Below are positions 22,730-36,389 of a stretch of 64,000 nt of DNA, in pieces (position 1 is the stretch's first letter; every line of letters starts with the position of its first letter). The notes below the pieces were generated by a model. That model was not told where the DNA came from. It made no database searches and saw only the letters and a program-made list of their open reading frames with translations. Both the position numbers and the translations under genes were made by a program. Origin of the DNA: Temnopleurus reevesii (taxonomy: Eukaryota; Echinodermata; Echinoidea; Temnopleuroida; Temnopleuridae); the NCBI GenBank assembly GCA_036244855.1, contig BQKZ01000436.1:57148-121147 (forward strand), read 5' to 3'.

Positions 22730-23480
22730 AATCTGATTTTGGGAGGGTCTGAACTTGGAGGACTAACATTTATCAGGGTAAAACTAATGAGGAGGGGGTA
22801 GGAACGTATATTGTCCAGTAATGATGAATCAATCATATAAACTAATGAGACATTGGTATTCATTTTGAACTTCAGTCCCTAAGAGACGCTGATTTGGAAG
22901 GGTCTGAACTTAGAGACTACATTTGGTATTTCATCAAGAGGGAAAGAAAATGAGGAAGGGCCAAATATGCATGTAAAATGATATGATTGTAGAAACATAT
23001 GAGATATTGGCCTTCATATCCAATGTGAGTCTGTCATAAAATCTTATTTTTGAGGGGCTGAACTTAAAGACTAGTCATCATCATGAGGAAAAGTTAACGA
23101 GGAAGGGCCAAAAATGCACTTAGACTAGTGAAAATAAAGCAATTATAGAAACACTTTAAATCATTAAATCTGATTTGGATGGGTCTGAACTCAGAGACTA
23201 ATCTTCCATTGGGGATGTACTATAAACTATTGGGGGAGGGTAGATTTTCTTGTAATGATCTATCAATCAGACTGACATATATATAAACATTTTAAAAAAT
23301 ATAAATATGCAATTTTAATCCAGGATGGAATCTGATTAGATCAAAACGGCTGAATTCAGAGACTAGCTTTTGTCATCAGTTAGAAAACTAATGGGGAGGG
23401 GGCAAGAATGCTTGTATGATTGTCCAGTAATGACGAATCAATCTTTACAAACATATGGAACATCGACATTCATACGAAAC
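22730..23480. repeat. Five-copy diverged minisatellite, ~127-165 bp units
   Basis: The block GGGTCTGAACTTAGAGACTA, or a close variant, recurs near 22748, 22903, 23055, 23184 and 23348. Each is followed by an AATGAGGAGGGG-like block and usually by GACGAATCAATC-like sequence. Non-coding. Confidence 0.75.
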
Positions 23481-23999
23481 GCTAATGAAGACATATCCAT
23501 CACTGGTCGATGATTGGACATGCCTGTGACATACAGAGGTGTCAGGATCGATTTTGTCAGCTGACGATGAAGATCTCCAATGTTCGTATAACTGTCGGAC
23601 ATCAAAATTAAACCAGGGACTAAGCAGGATAGTTGGTCATGGTTATTGGTCTTTAAAATAGGGCTAGGAGAGTATTGATGGTTTAAACACTAGTCAAACT
23701 AAGAAAAAACTTGTGCTTGTGTCTAATGGAGATGGGTATTATGCAAATTTTTTTCGAAAATTGTTGAGAAAATTCTTAGAGTTAAACAAAAAAACAACAA
23801 CTGCAAAACACTCATTATGTAGTGTTATTTAGATATAAAGTCTGAAATAAAATGTTCACCAAATTAAACAAATTAAACATCTTGCATTCTGTGTTAGTTA
23901 ATTTTATCCAAAAAAAAAGAACGTTTAACTTGTGATTAATGTTTGGAAAGGATTAAGATATAATGAACTACTTGCAGATAAGAGCATGACATATGTCAT

Positions 24000-24240
24000 G
24001 TGACCAAAATTTGTCAATTTGAAAAAAGTGATGAAAATCACTGTTCACTGTATATAATTAGATATTTACTTACTTGAATTTACTTGAATGTAGAGACGTA
24101 AAGCTAATAGCTTATTTGCCCCTCTTTTGTTCATCGTCGGATTTAATTCAAACTTTTTTCAACTGTTCCTCTGATTTGTCTTCTTTTAATCAAAGCAATA
24201 TTTTTCTGCCCCAGACCCATCCTTTAACACATTAAAATTA
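24000..24240. mobile_element. Old MITE-like element (family M3)
   Basis: The right part (TCAAACTTTTTTCAACTG, CTTTTAATCAAAGCAATATT, then CATCCTTTAAC) parallels 54220-54312 (TCAAACTTTTTTTGATATG, CTTTTAATCAAACCAAGTTA, then CCGTTTAAC). Both also contain a CATGTGAC/CACGTGAT-type block upstream. Ends are uncertain. Confidence 0.4.
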
Positions 24241-25389
24241 CTTCAAATCATTTCCTATTGAAAATAAATATCTATATCGGAGATAGAATTTCGATTTTTT
24301 TTTTTTAAGAAAAAGAAAAAGAGTGTAGTCTAATGACCAGGATTCAAGATGGCAAGCTGAACAGGTGGCAGTGCTCATCCTACGTAATGACCCGCAATGC
24401 ATTGACAGTGATTATCATTTAATGGGTTTAAGGTTACACACTTAACGGAGCAGAACCCGGTTAATACACTGGTATTATATTACAGACGAGGGGTGTGTTT
24501 CACCAATATAACAATTAGACATTTCTGTTATAAGCTATTGAAATCGGTGATTCTGATTGGCCCAGACGTCAACAACATGGATGAGACGTGTTTTATGAGA
24601 GAAGTGCCAGGATGTCTATTGGTATCTCCGCTAATCTTGTCAGAAGTTTTGTCAAATATAAGTCTTGAATAGAGCGAACTTGAACTTTTCTAATGAGCTT
24701 TGATTCACTGCGCCTCGGGAGATTTTTAACTTCCCCACTTGGTGTATTCGAGGTTCTCATGAAAAATGAAAAATAACCTTGTTTTTATTTGAATAATTTC
24801 TCAGCTTGCAACATATCAATGTACTTTTTCTATCAAGATGAACATTTACAATTGGAAATGTGGATAGAAATGTCTACTTCAGAGTTGCCAACCATTCCAA
24901 AATATGCTTTGCTGTATTTTCATATGAATTCAAGGCTTTTATCACACGTGAATGGTTGAGAGTATGGTTATTATTGTGATGTTTGCTCTCACTTTTGTTC
25001 GGGTGTTTGGTTATTCACATTTTAAATTTGCCTCATGCATTTTCTGGAAGATTTGGCATTATTGCTATTATTGAAGCATTTTTTGTGGTTGACCCTTAAT
25101 TATGAATATAACCTATATGAATAGATCATGCAAATATAGAGAAAAGATCTTTATTTACATTTACAGGCATGATTGATCACAAACAAAAGTTTTGAAATTT
25201 CGCTATTGGAGCTAGCTTGGAATAAAACCATTATCCTTGGATAGTTTTGCATTATAAATTTAGCATCCAATTCCTGTGTTTACAATATGTCTATTCCTGA
25301 AACGAAAAACTGACCAATTGATACAATATGGTCAGATTGAATCGAAGAGGGAAGTTGATTATTATTAATTGATATATTGAATTACTGAG

Positions 25390-25790
25390 AGTTTAATTAC
25401 TTGCAATACAGTTCCTCCTTTAATTGTGGTCAGTCTATTTTAAGTACAGTATTTATGTCTAATCTTCTATCCCGTTCACATTTAAACAGTGAACAGTCCT
25501 GTAAAACATTGAATGTTGATTCTAGCTATATAAAAATTGACCAGAAAACAGTCATTGTGCTATATCAGAGTTTAATAACCATTAATACAGTTCCTACTTT
25601 GATAATTGTGTCCAGTTTATTTTAAGTACAATAATTATATCTAATCTTCAATCCAATTCGCATTTACGGTGAATATCCGGGTAAAGACTTGATGTTGTTT
25701 CTAGCTGTATCAGAGAGTAAATCAAGACAATAGAAATTGACCAGAAAACAGATTATGTGCCATATCAGACTAGAAACATAGCTAAATACC
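25390..25790. repeat. Two-copy local tandem duplication, ~180 bp period
   Basis: AATACAGTTCCTCCTTTAAT (25406) recurs as AATACAGTTCCTACTTTGAT (25584). ATTGACCAGAAAACAG recurs downstream at a similar offset. Confidence 0.7.
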
Positions 25791-28184
25791 ATGTAAACAT
25801 CGTAGAAGTGTGAATTGGGTATCATTTACCATCCCATTGAAAAAAACCTCACGAGGTGCAGAATTGTTTCCTTTGTTTTTAAGACATGGCTTGCACCCCA
25901 AAGTTATACTCTTGTTTTTGTTTTCCAATATTGCCCAATGAAGAAGCACAAAACTCATTTACAGTAGCTTGCTCCATGGATATTATTCGAGAATTCAAAG
26001 GGTTATATTTTGAGTATTTTGACACAAGATACATGATACCTCATTATTGGCGGATTAAAACGATCTCTTTCGCTAATCTACGTCTGTCAGTCGACTCGTG
26101 GATAGAGTACGGAAATGATCGGTTAGGAAACAGGATCGGATACGTCAAAAAACGTCTTCCGTAAAGCGTAGCTGCAAAGAAGTTAATCCAAGTGAAATTG
26201 AGTTGGCAGTTGTCGATGTTCGATACTCTGCGTCTAAGCGCAAGAGACAAGTTGGCAACTTTGAGTGAAATCATTAGGGTTTTATCCAATTCATTATATG
26301 TCTCTCTTTCTGTCCTTTGTCCTTTTCTCCTTCAGAGTCGTAGGAGTCTTATGAGTTTCTTTCATATGCATTTCAAATGCTGTACAAGATAGCATTGTTT
26401 CCTTATCAATTCAAGTTCTGTCATAATTTGAGTATTTTTGAAATTTTGGTTGATTAAACAGTTCAATTTTTAGATTACTTGTTAATTTTACTCTATATTT
26501 CAACCCCCTTGATGTCATGACTTTAACGATTTGTAATATTCACCATGAGTGTCAACTCACAAATCCTTTTATTAATTACCAACATGAAAGCGATAAAGCT
26601 TTTTGTAATTTATGAGGAAAATCTAAAGCTAATCTTTCATATCATAGTCATACCAAATATGAATTGGATATAAATATGTTATTATGCTTCTTGCGAATGA
26701 ATATTTCCGTTTATTGTTGAATCCTTTTATATCAGTCATTATTTTCATTTCTATTCTTCAAGCCGCACAAATATTTATGGCACAAGCTTGAAATGCGATG
26801 CGAATTATGCCAATATAGCAGGAAGCACTCTCAATTCTTGGCGGTTTCCTGCCGAAATGATACCGAATAAAACCCTCAAAACTTCCTGAAAGCCGAGAGT
26901 GCGTATGATCTACGAGGGAGTATACCTCCGCAGATTTGATGACGAGCCAAGCTATGAAAGGGAGACCATTCAGAGGATGTTTTTGTGAGGAGATGGTCCT
27001 TTTTCCGGAGCTTGGTCAAAGGCAGGGCCCGTCATTAGCAATGCTGGGGTGGACAACCATCCCGCTGTTCGACGCAAGTGATGTAAACCTTACACAGACC
27101 CCATGAAATACAACCCCCTTTTGATAGGCGAATTGAATGTTAGCAATTTGCAGTATTTTTAGATTGAAATGATTTTATTACAAAAATGAATTCAATCAAT
27201 CAATCAATCAATTTTTGTTGAAGGGTGCTCAGAGAAGTATCGTTTTAGCTCTAAGCAAAAATAAAGACATTTGGTTTTATTTGCCACTTTTCCCCTGCAA
27301 ATTTCAATTCATGAAATTTCATTTGAAGAAATGCAAAATGTGTCAATAAAAGACTGAACAGTGAACAATGAAATGCAAGAATTAAACCATCGCCAAACTG
27401 TAGAATGCAAGCGACTTCAAAATAATTCTAAAAAATTAACAATCAATCTGAATTGGTACCTCAGCCTGGAGAGATTCTATTTAATGATATCACTCATATT
27501 CTCATTTTGCCAAAATGTTGCTTTTCTTTCAAAGCACTTATAGTAAGCTTTACAATTATCAAAATGATAATGAAAGTATATAAAGCAGAAAATAAAAGAC
27601 TTAAATACCCAAGGTAATGAAGATTATTTCCGTATAAAATCCCCAACTTTGAGCAAATTTTTGTTGTTCAGGTGACAAACAAAATTGTAGTTTGATCCAT
27701 AGGAAAAGGAAACTATTTGATCCAGGATGCAAAATTTGTTTTGTAAGAAGGAAGTTTGGGGATTAATTCTCCTGTCATAAATTACACTTTTTTAAGATAA
27801 GATCACACATCATAAGGAAACTGCTTTAGATTTGTAGGTACTTTCTGCTAAAATTGGTCTTTCAAACAGTAGCATGTTTAGCACTCGATGGGGAAACCAC
27901 AACATCGCCATTTTCTTGTGAAATTCTCAGCATGCATAGCGTCTTTTTCGTCCAGATCATCTCTGTACGATGCCAATTTGAGATCTTTTTCATGTTCGGA
28001 TATTGGAAATACTCCATGTTTTGTTAGATGCCTCATGATCAGTGTTTGAAGTTATTGTGAGCAGAATTTTCTGACACATTTTGATTCATCCGTTAATTCA
28101 AAATATCTGTGGTGAACTTGTGATCATTTATTGGATTAGGAAATTTACATTGTTTGGATCATTTTATGGACGATTTTCCCAGAA
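25791..28184. other. AT-rich intron with a GC-richer island near 26820-27080
   Basis: The island is unique, CpG-containing sequence with no long ORF; a regulatory element is possible. There is a short (TCAA)n run at 27195-27212. No exon is supported. Confidence 0.35.
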
Positions 28185-28187
28185 TTA

Positions 28188-28357
28188 GGGGGTGTTGCTC
28201 AAAAGTTGCAATTGATCGCAAGTTGATCAGAACGCGCCAATCAAAATCATTGTTTCAGGCGCGTCTTCTTAAATGCGCATACCGTGCGCGAATGGAAATG
28301 CGCATTACAATGCGCAAAGCTGCAGTTGATTTGCAGTTGATTTTGAACAACACCCCC
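28188..28357. mobile_element. MITE family M1, well-preserved copy (170 bp)
   Basis: The terminal inverted repeats are GGGGGTGTTGCTCAAAA and TTTTGAACAACACCCCC. They are flanked by a TTA direct duplication (28185-28187 and 28358-28360). A 3-bp TWA duplication is the hallmark of PIF/Harbinger elements; the family assignment is inferred from that. The interior has GCGC-rich motifs and no gene. The 106-codon ORF across it is incidental. Confidence 0.8.
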
Positions 28358-28360
28358 TTA

Positions 28361-31300
28361 GTGTCAGAATATAATATCATTTACTGTAATCTGTTTTACC
28401 ACTTTGAGGATGCCAGTACAATGCATTTGTTGAAGAAACTCGGTGAAATTGGAACGTTTCTGTATTTGGATTAAGAAATTTTGTATTCTTTAATTAGCGC
28501 TTGATGCTTTGGATATATTTTGATATGTTACTAAAATAACCTAGTGTCAACCAAATTGGTAGTTAATGACTAAGAAAGATAAATCTACAAGTTGTGGGCT
28601 GCATCTTAGAATACATTTATTCAATGAGCAAAACTGTTGAAGATAAGATTTATTTCTGATTGCTACTACAAGCAGTGAATAAAAAACTTTGCCCAAATTT
28701 GATTCACTATTGAACATTCAAATAAAGGCATTATCCATTAGTTCTTTGGCAATTTCATATAGGATAATTATAGATGTCATATTATACTACTATAGGTTTG
28801 TAACCTATCATGTTTCCTAATTTTGTCTTATGAGAGTAGTAAAGCAAAACCAAAGTGTCAAATATCCTTTTCATAAGGGTTGTCGTAAGCGGTTAAGTTT
28901 CTGTTCTAAAGGAAATAGGTCATTAAGCAGTAGAATTTTATAGTTTCTTGGCAATGACTACTTGTAATTAAATGTAATTTCAAACTCTATTTTTTTTTTA
29001 TAGCTAGACACTAGAAATGCTTTAATTGCTTTAATTTCAACAAAAATAAATTAACAAAAATTGTAATTTGAGAGAAAGTTAGGTGAAGTCCAAGGTTAGC
29101 ATATATGGAAATCTTACCAATACACACTTGGTAATTGCCTTGCAGATAGGCCTTCATTCTGAATCAAGATTATTGCTTGTAATGTCAGAATGAAGATTAT
29201 GCTTGAAATATAATCTTTTGGTGTATTTTTATTTCAAATGAAAAAAAAAAGAACTTTCTTGAATGAAATTATCATTTTCTAGTAGAGGCTTCCAAAGCTG
29301 ATACATAATGTGGATATGACCATTAAAAGCATCAGATAATTAAAAAAAAATTTAACAAAGGAATTCTGAACATTTCATCACATCGTCATTGCGGACACAT
29401 TTACAGAATTTTGCGTGGAATATTCTCTAAAAGTCTTGACTTGATAAGGTCCAAAACAAATCAAGAACTTCGCCTATTTCATTAAACCTCATAAAATTTG
29501 GAATATCAGAAGGAAAGTTGAACTTCCGTACAAGCACACCCTAGAGTGATAAAACATGAAGCCCCCAAGGACCCGCAAACGCTGCCAGTTTTCGGTGAGT
29601 CAAACTTCTATAATTTTAAAGATCTATTCAAAATGTTTGTTTGAATATGAATTTTTTTTTCTATGCTTGGGAAAAATTTAATAGCTTGCTCAGCTAGTTT
29701 GAGTCAAACTTAAATAATTTTTAAAGATCTATCCAAACTTTTATTGAAATGTGAAGTATTCATCTTCTCTGTGACTTTGAAAAACTTATTGGACTAATGT
29801 GCTAGTTATTCTTATCAAATATTTCATCTATTTGGTCATATCATTTTTCTTAATTTTGGGGTGGGGCTGTAATTATTTATTGCAAGTTGAGACAACCTTG
29901 TTTTGGGTAAAATGTCTTTTTGATAAGGTTATTACATTCTTTTATCCATCATATAAACTATTAAAATCCTTTCTATTGCAAAGCTTGATATTCCTATATA
30001 GGGAACAACATATCAGGCAGTACTGGTTTTGTAGCTCTCATTTGGCATAGTAAAAATTGTATGCTATAAAGGAGTTATTCTCAGGTGGTTCAATAAAAGA
30101 GTTTAAATGTGAAGATGCATGTAAAGGACAGGATGAAATGTCAAATCAAATTTCTTTACTTGATTTATCAACAGAAAATATACTATTATAAGAATATGAA
30201 AGGCATTGCTACATGTGATACAATGCTTGATCTAATTTCACCTATGCTATTTTTGGAGTTCGATTGTAGCGCTGTGATAAGAAAACTGTGTGACCCTGGC
30301 AGTGGTTGAACAACGAGGGAGACACAGACAGACCTGCGTCTCTAACAATAGACTATCTATGCCTCTTCCTGTATGGTTGAATTGACCTTCGGATCTTTGT
30401 TCGTCAGAAATTACCAAGATATATATATGGCCGTCATCGACGTTCATTTGCCAAAGTGATAGTGGTAGTGGGATGGCTACAAAGTGAGCTATGTTTTCCA
30501 ATTTTGATGGGTTTTTCATTGTATTTTCTATTGTGTTTTCTGTTGTGTTTCCTTTTTGTGTTCTGTGGAGGTTTATACGTAGGTCTTTTATTTGCGGGAA
30601 ATCATGGATAAGCCTAGGCTCGTGAATAGAAGTCTTTGGTTTATTTATAGCACTATACCAAAGAGATGTTTATATTTAATATGAATTAGGCTTGGAAACC
30701 ACTAACTACTGTGATGTGGGAATATTTGATAGTGTTAATAGTATTATGAAAATTAAGTGGGAAAATGAAATTTAATTGTATTTGGTGTGGTGAGAGAAAA
30801 CGATAGATTAGAGATTGAGGGAAAGATGTAGACTGTGTGTTCTTCACATCAGACTCTGATCTTAGCATTTATTGAGCGCAACTTACTAATGACAGTAAGT
30901 GTGTTTGGATAGAAGACTAAATAAGTTAATCCAATCAGGAATACATTTTGCTTGGTGTTTGTAGTGTTAATTTCAGACAAGACTAGCTCCCATTTATTTA
31001 TTTTAGTGTTTTTTTTTATAAGCGAATATATTCTAATAAGACTGCAAATGATTTTAAAAGTATCAATGTATGAAGAGTCTTAATGATTTTATTGACTGAG
31101 CTTATCAATCTATACAAAATCCAATTAAAAACAAATGTAGAATTAAATGTTTGTTAAACAATTGTATTGCAAGGAGATTTATAACACCAACATTAGATAA
31201 AATTAACACAAGTAAGTCTATCTTGTATGTGTTTATCACACACCCAATTGCATCCCTCTGCATTTTAAATTGGAGCGCCAACACACAATTTCCCTGCAGA

Positions 31301-32569
31301 AAATTGTGAAATTAAGAGAAAGTTAGAAAGAAAAAAGAGAAAAATCACAAGAAAATTACAGCCCAAGGACATCTGTGGCCTTTCATTTAGCTTCCAAATT
31401 GAAGACAGGGGGCTATTTTGCTGATACCCTTTAGGTTGGATCTAACCTCTTTTTTGTTGTTTATATTATGTTAGGTGATTAACACCCATTAATTGCCTCT
31501 TAATGTGCAAACGAGTATAGAATTTACCAAGAGGGGAGAAATTTTAGAAAGAAGAAGTCATGCATGGAGATAAAGCGCCATGTTTTAAGGGCATGACAAT
31601 TTAAGGACAGGAACTGAATCATGAAAGGGAAAAAATGTATAATGATAAGAAACTCGTGACCATATTTAGGCCCAGTGACCATATTCGGAGACATGAAAAT
31701 GAGAAATGATATATGCAGTTTGATTATGTATTATTAAATTTGAAATACTTTCACCTTCCATAGATTGAATACGCTGGTTTGATAATAGATTCAATGTTTG
31801 CACACTACTTTCCTATAAACATATTTACAAGGTATTCTCTTAACCGGTTAGTAACGATTGAACTACAATTCTTGAATCAAGGTTGAAAAAAAATTAATCT
31901 TGAGTCCATCAAAATAACCTTTGGTAAATTGTGAAACTTTTCTACATTTTTTCCAGATTTCTTTAACCCATGCAATGATACTTCTAATAGAGGAAAGTAA
32001 TTTTTATGTCCAACCTCCACATTGGATTTCTTTAATCTGATATTATAATAATGATATTCCCGATACCACAAGGCAATTTTCATATACCCAAAGACCTCAT
32101 CATATCAGTAATTTGCTGTGCCCGGAATATCTTTATATACCTCTTTACACTTAGATTCCATTGTACGTCTGTTGAGTGTAATGTTTCATCCTGTGGCATG
32201 AAAGAGAGAACGGATGAAAGTCATGTCTAATTACAAATTACAGACCTCACTTTAGGTTTGGTTTGCTTTCTTTGCACTTCACATCTACATCCATCCCCCT
32301 TTCAGACTAAAGATATTGTACCTGTCTTGCAAACATCTCTTAGGATATCTCTTTCGGCAAATCTCTTTTGGTTAGAGTTGATGCTGATTCTAAGAGTTTT
32401 TTTTCAAAGATGCCATCTTCAGGAAAATTCATCATTTCGCAACATTTTTATGAGATGCCTTGATTTTCATGAAATTATTGCCACTTTTGTGATAATTTCC
32501 ATCTCACCGAGTGGCATATCTGTTTGTTTGAATGATACTAAATGAGAAGTAAAACCCATGATATACTTG
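28361..32569. other. AT-rich intron sequence
   Basis: Apart from the candidate exon at 29556-29594, no feature is supported. Short ORFs here show no domains. Confidence 0.4.
29556..29594 (+). CDS. Candidate alternative first coding exon (13 codons, MKPPRTRKRCQFS)
   Basis: An ATG with AAAC immediately before it (A at -3) opens 13 codons that run into TTTTCG|GTGAGT at 29595 in phase 0. An in-frame TAA lies one codon upstream of the ATG. The donor phase equals that of muscleblind exon 1, so splicing to muscleblind exon 2 would keep frame and give a protein lacking zinc finger 1. Cys10 would sit five residues, not the usual seven, before the next finger-2 cysteine. There is no homology evidence; this is a signal-based guess. 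Confidence 0.25.
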
Positions 32570-32640
32570 AACGACATGTAGATATGATAATGATAATAGG
32601 TCTGCATTTATATAGCGCTTAATAAAATGTTGTTGTTACG
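32570..32640 (-). mobile_element. SINE 3'-tail relic, reverse orientation
   Basis: TGCATTTATATAGCGCTTAA is the reverse complement of the GCGCTATATAAAT-type tail, next to an ATTATCATTATC-like run on the minus strand. Confidence 0.5.
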
Positions 32641-33780
32641 TATGTAAGCAACTAGTCAGTTACTTGAGTTGAGGACTCTGATCACACCATCTCTGTGTGG
32701 AGGTGCGATCAGAGGGGTAAGCATGATCTGAGGGTTATGTAAGGACTCTTTGGTTGAGTGCTATGCAGTCCCTGTGTGTTCAGTGCAAGAGAATATGCAG
32801 AGGTGGGTGCTATCAGAACACAGGGTCCTCAACTGGACAAATTACAAAGCTTGTCTAAGATTTTTAGGGGGTGGGGGAGGAGATGGGATAGATGAGGGGG
32901 TGGTAGTATCCAGGGTGCAATCCGAAATTGAGCTCATAAGCTTATCAAGGATAAGGGATGGGGTGGGGAAAATAATTCTTTCAATGAATTTTTTAAAAGT
33001 AATTTTGTAGGTTGAATACTCATTTGTGATTCAAATGGTTTGCGAAAGATGCTCATCTGTACAATTTTGTACAAGTTTCCCAATGTCTGAACGCTCCTTA
33101 TAGATTGGACATTGAACAGCAATCAAGTATTCCAACTGTCGAACCGCTCTTCCATAATGTCAGTAAACACTCCAGGTTTTCGAGTCGTTTGCTTGCAAAT
33201 ACCGACCCATCTGCCTGAGTATATTAGCATAACAAGTTGTCCTCTACTCTGCTTACTGCCCCTTCCCTCTTTCGGTCTTCTCACCATCTTTCTCAATTTG
33301 TAAATTCTCCCTTATTCCCTTAAGATTCTCACTTGTCTGTCAAATCCCTTCTCCACATTCTTTTTTTTTTCTAATTTCCATATATTATCCCCCGTCCTTT
33401 CTACTCGTTCTATCATGTATTTTTTAATCAGTCCTTTATCTGTTGTGCTTTCCATCTCAAAATTCGTCTATTTTCTACAGTTATTCCTAACAAAAATATA
33501 AACTATTTCCGAAAAGTTAACTAAAACGCTGACAATACGTTCGTACGCTGTGTATTCAACTGTGCGGACACAACAATGACAAGCCGGTTCCGAATTCAAT
33601 AGCATTACTAAGGAGCATTGAAATTGCGTTTGACTTAACTTTTCGAAAATACTTTATATTGTGTTTCCTCATTAACCCCTTGCTGCTATATTTTTTCTTT
33701 TTACCATCTGAGAGATAGACACAACTTTCCATAATAAATCTCATCAATATTCATTTATTATTTATTAAATGCTGCTATAA
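32641..33780. other. Non-coding stretch
   Basis: It includes a G-rich patch at 32867-32970 and a T/C-rich tract at 33240-33440. No supported gene. Confidence 0.4.
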
Positions 33781-33804
33781 CACAAATCGAGCCCTCCACT
33801 ACCA

Positions 33805-33980
33805 TCGGTTCTTGGTGGTCTAGAGGTAAGACACCTGTCTAGTCATCAGGAGATCGTGGGTTCGATTCTTACCCGAGAATGCCTGAATTTTTTTCACAGC
33901 TTCTCGGTAAAGCACTGTCAATCAGTTTTTATCCATGTTGGGATAAGGCAAGAATTATTTCAATTATTATTTATTTGCCA
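33805..33980 (+). mobile_element. tRNA-like SINE head (family S2)
   Basis: GGTTCTTGGTGGTCTAGAGG and GTGGGTTCGATTCTTACC form good A- and B-box matches in a tRNA-sized unit (33808-33884). The 5' and 3' ends (GGTTCT, AGAATGCC) can pair partly as an acceptor stem. The anticodon loop is irregular, so a functional tRNA is unlikely. AT-rich sequence follows, so the 3' limit is approximate. Confidence 0.5.
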
Positions 33981-34158
33981 TTTACAAGAAGAGAAGAAAC
34001 ATCATGGATATATGATAGATATAACACTGGAAAAGCATTGTTATCACCATAAAAGCTGAAAACAATAGGTATGGTATAGTGATCTCAACGTGATACCATT
34101 TTCTTGCATTTTATAGTGATAACAGGTAAACAAAGGATTTTGACAGGTAATGTGTCCT

Positions 34159-34326
34159 GGCGTTTCACCAAGATAAGAAAGACTTTGAGAACTACTTTAC
34201 ACACGACTGCTATCAGTTCTTGTACTCAATGATCAAGAATCTTGTGCGTATTAGACTCGTTAACGTAATCCAGTCTTTCTTGAAGTCGTTTGTAACTTTA
34301 AGAACGATTTGTTGAAACGCTGCCCC
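34159..34326. mobile_element. MITE-like element (family M4)
   Basis: GGCGTTTCACCAA at the left pairs imperfectly with TTGTTGAAACGCTGCC at the right. Internal AAGAAAGACTT and AGTCTTTCTT are also complementary. No coding capacity. Confidence 0.45.
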
Positions 34327-35362
34327 GATAGCTGTAGCATTTTCCCCAAAACACGGCTCCCATTTTCATCTCGATTTGCTCACCACCAGGTGCTGGCGTT
34401 GCACCTACACTCCACTCCATTATTGATACACGAAGGCTGTCCGCAACCGTTCCAAATTTAATTGTAATTGATTACCTATTACACATGCTACCGTTGCTTT
34501 GCATACATCGATGCGCTACCGTTCTCACGTTATACGTGTAATGTGTACATTTAATAGCTGTCGTCCTCGCATTGATCGGAGAATATTTTTGATCGGCGAT
34601 AGGACGTGATGGCGCAATGTAGGTGGAGTAGACATGGTAGAGCTGATTAATTCTGCAAGCATGTTAGTGTAGAGTGATAAATATTTAAAAGATTTGGGTT
34701 TCCCCAAAAACGCAATGTAGACGATTTAGAGATTATTATAAACCTCATCTAAGAAGGAGAAGAAACAAATGATTTATCTTCTTAAATGATATTAAATAAT
34801 GTTATTGAGTATCAATATCATTTTTAGTATTACCTTTAAGAATAAAGGTAGAATGTTAAGGGTTCAAATTGGGGACAGGTTTGGGGAAAGGTCTAAATTG
34901 ACAAAATTGTATATGATGAGGATGATAGCAGTGTACTTTGGATAACAAATATTCGCAATCTAAGTGCACCGAATCAGAGAACAGGAGAATAAAGGCGTTG
35001 TATGATTATCTTGATGCGCGACCGGAATAAGGATTCCTGGAAAAATTTGAGCATTTCGCAAGGGATATTGCGCAAATTGCACACGGAGAAGTGCGAGACG
35101 AGATGCCGGTCCGGGGAATGGATTTCATCATTGGGGGTGATGAGAAGAGATGGAACAGGAGCAATTTGATTTGAGCGAGATGGGGGAATTCTAGTGCCAT
35201 TAGATGGTATTGGAAAGAGAGATAGATATATAGATCTCCCATATCTTAGACGGCAAAAGAGAGATGATTTAGCAAGAAAGGTGTAAAGATAAGAATCCGC
35301 ATAGGAAGGTGTTTTAGAATTTTCATGAAAAATGATAAAATGTAACCCAAATTTTAAAATGA

Positions 35363-35416
35363 CTAGATCAACTGCAACTTGCGATCAATTTCAAATTTCT
35401 GGCAACAACCCTATAG
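35363..35416 (-). mobile_element. MITE family M1, end fragment
   Basis: ATCAACTGCAACTTGCGATC and TGGCAACAACCCTATAG are the reverse complement of the left end of family M1. Confidence 0.5.
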
Positions 35417-36389
35417 AGAGATACATCTATAAATGTTAAGTTTCAAAAGAAGAGAGCTATATTAGAGAAGGACAAAAAGATAGATAGACACAAAGAAAAA
35501 AAAACAGAGACAGAGGATGGGAGAGGGAACAAGAGATAGGAGGACTTGAAACACAAATAAATTGGAAATTCATTATAGAAATAATAGATTTTTGGGATCC
35601 TTTACACCAATCATCACAACGATTTCACAATTAACCTACTTCATTACACAGCAATATCATACTAACATTTTAAACCTATTCCCATAATGATGATTATATG
35701 CAACCACCCCCACATTCTTTCCAGACAGACAACTACCCGAGAGAGAGAGAGAGAATTGAACAAAACGAAGGGAAGATGGTACTATTTATGGCATTTGATT
35801 TATTACGTCTGATGCAGATTTTTTGCTCCAGGTATAGTCTCAAGGTCTTCTCCATATACAGTGCTACCCTTGACTTAGAGCCCTCTCAAGCCTGATTGTT
35901 CGCAATTTTACATCATTGGAATGTAACCTCGGTTTCAGACTCTATACAATTTTTATCTATTGAAATTGATCAATAACGAGAAGAGATTGGTTACTTTATT
36001 CAGATACTCAATGCTTGTCTTATTTTATGTGTTGAACTGGGAATGTTTGAATTTTCTATGTTGGAGATGATAATTTTTCATACCTTTTTAATCATCTTCC
36101 AGTTGTTAGATATGATGGCTTTATTCATTCTTGATCAACTTCATCGGTTTTTATGACATGTCACTTTGATGATATACAATGTCCACTGTTCTATGTGAAT
36201 ATCTACTCCAACATTTACTGAAATTATGAAATTGCTAAATTCGATTCAATTCAATATATCTTTTTTTTTTTTGCTTATCAAGACCCACATAAGAATTACA
36301 ACAAATAGATTATATGATTACACAAGTATACATGAAAATACAAAAATATATAAATATTGAAACTAAAAGGCAAGGGCGGCACTGCAGGA

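Noticed and set aside
25886..26289. Plus and minus ORFs over a GC-richer patch near 26044-26164
   Set aside because: They shadow each other and neither is recognisable; no convincing splice sites.
28154..28474. 106-codon ORF
   Set aside because: It runs through the MITE at 28188-28357 and its flanks; the frame is not kept in the related copy at 40888.
32258..32300. CTSHLHP-like peptide as a piece of muscleblind zinc finger 2
   Set aside because: The cysteine/histidine spacing and surrounding residues do not fit the finger, and no acceptor precedes it.
33805..33885. Functional tRNA gene
   Set aside because: Box matches are good, but the anticodon arm has an irregular loop and the acceptor stem pairs poorly; a SINE-derived or pseudo-tRNA is more likely.
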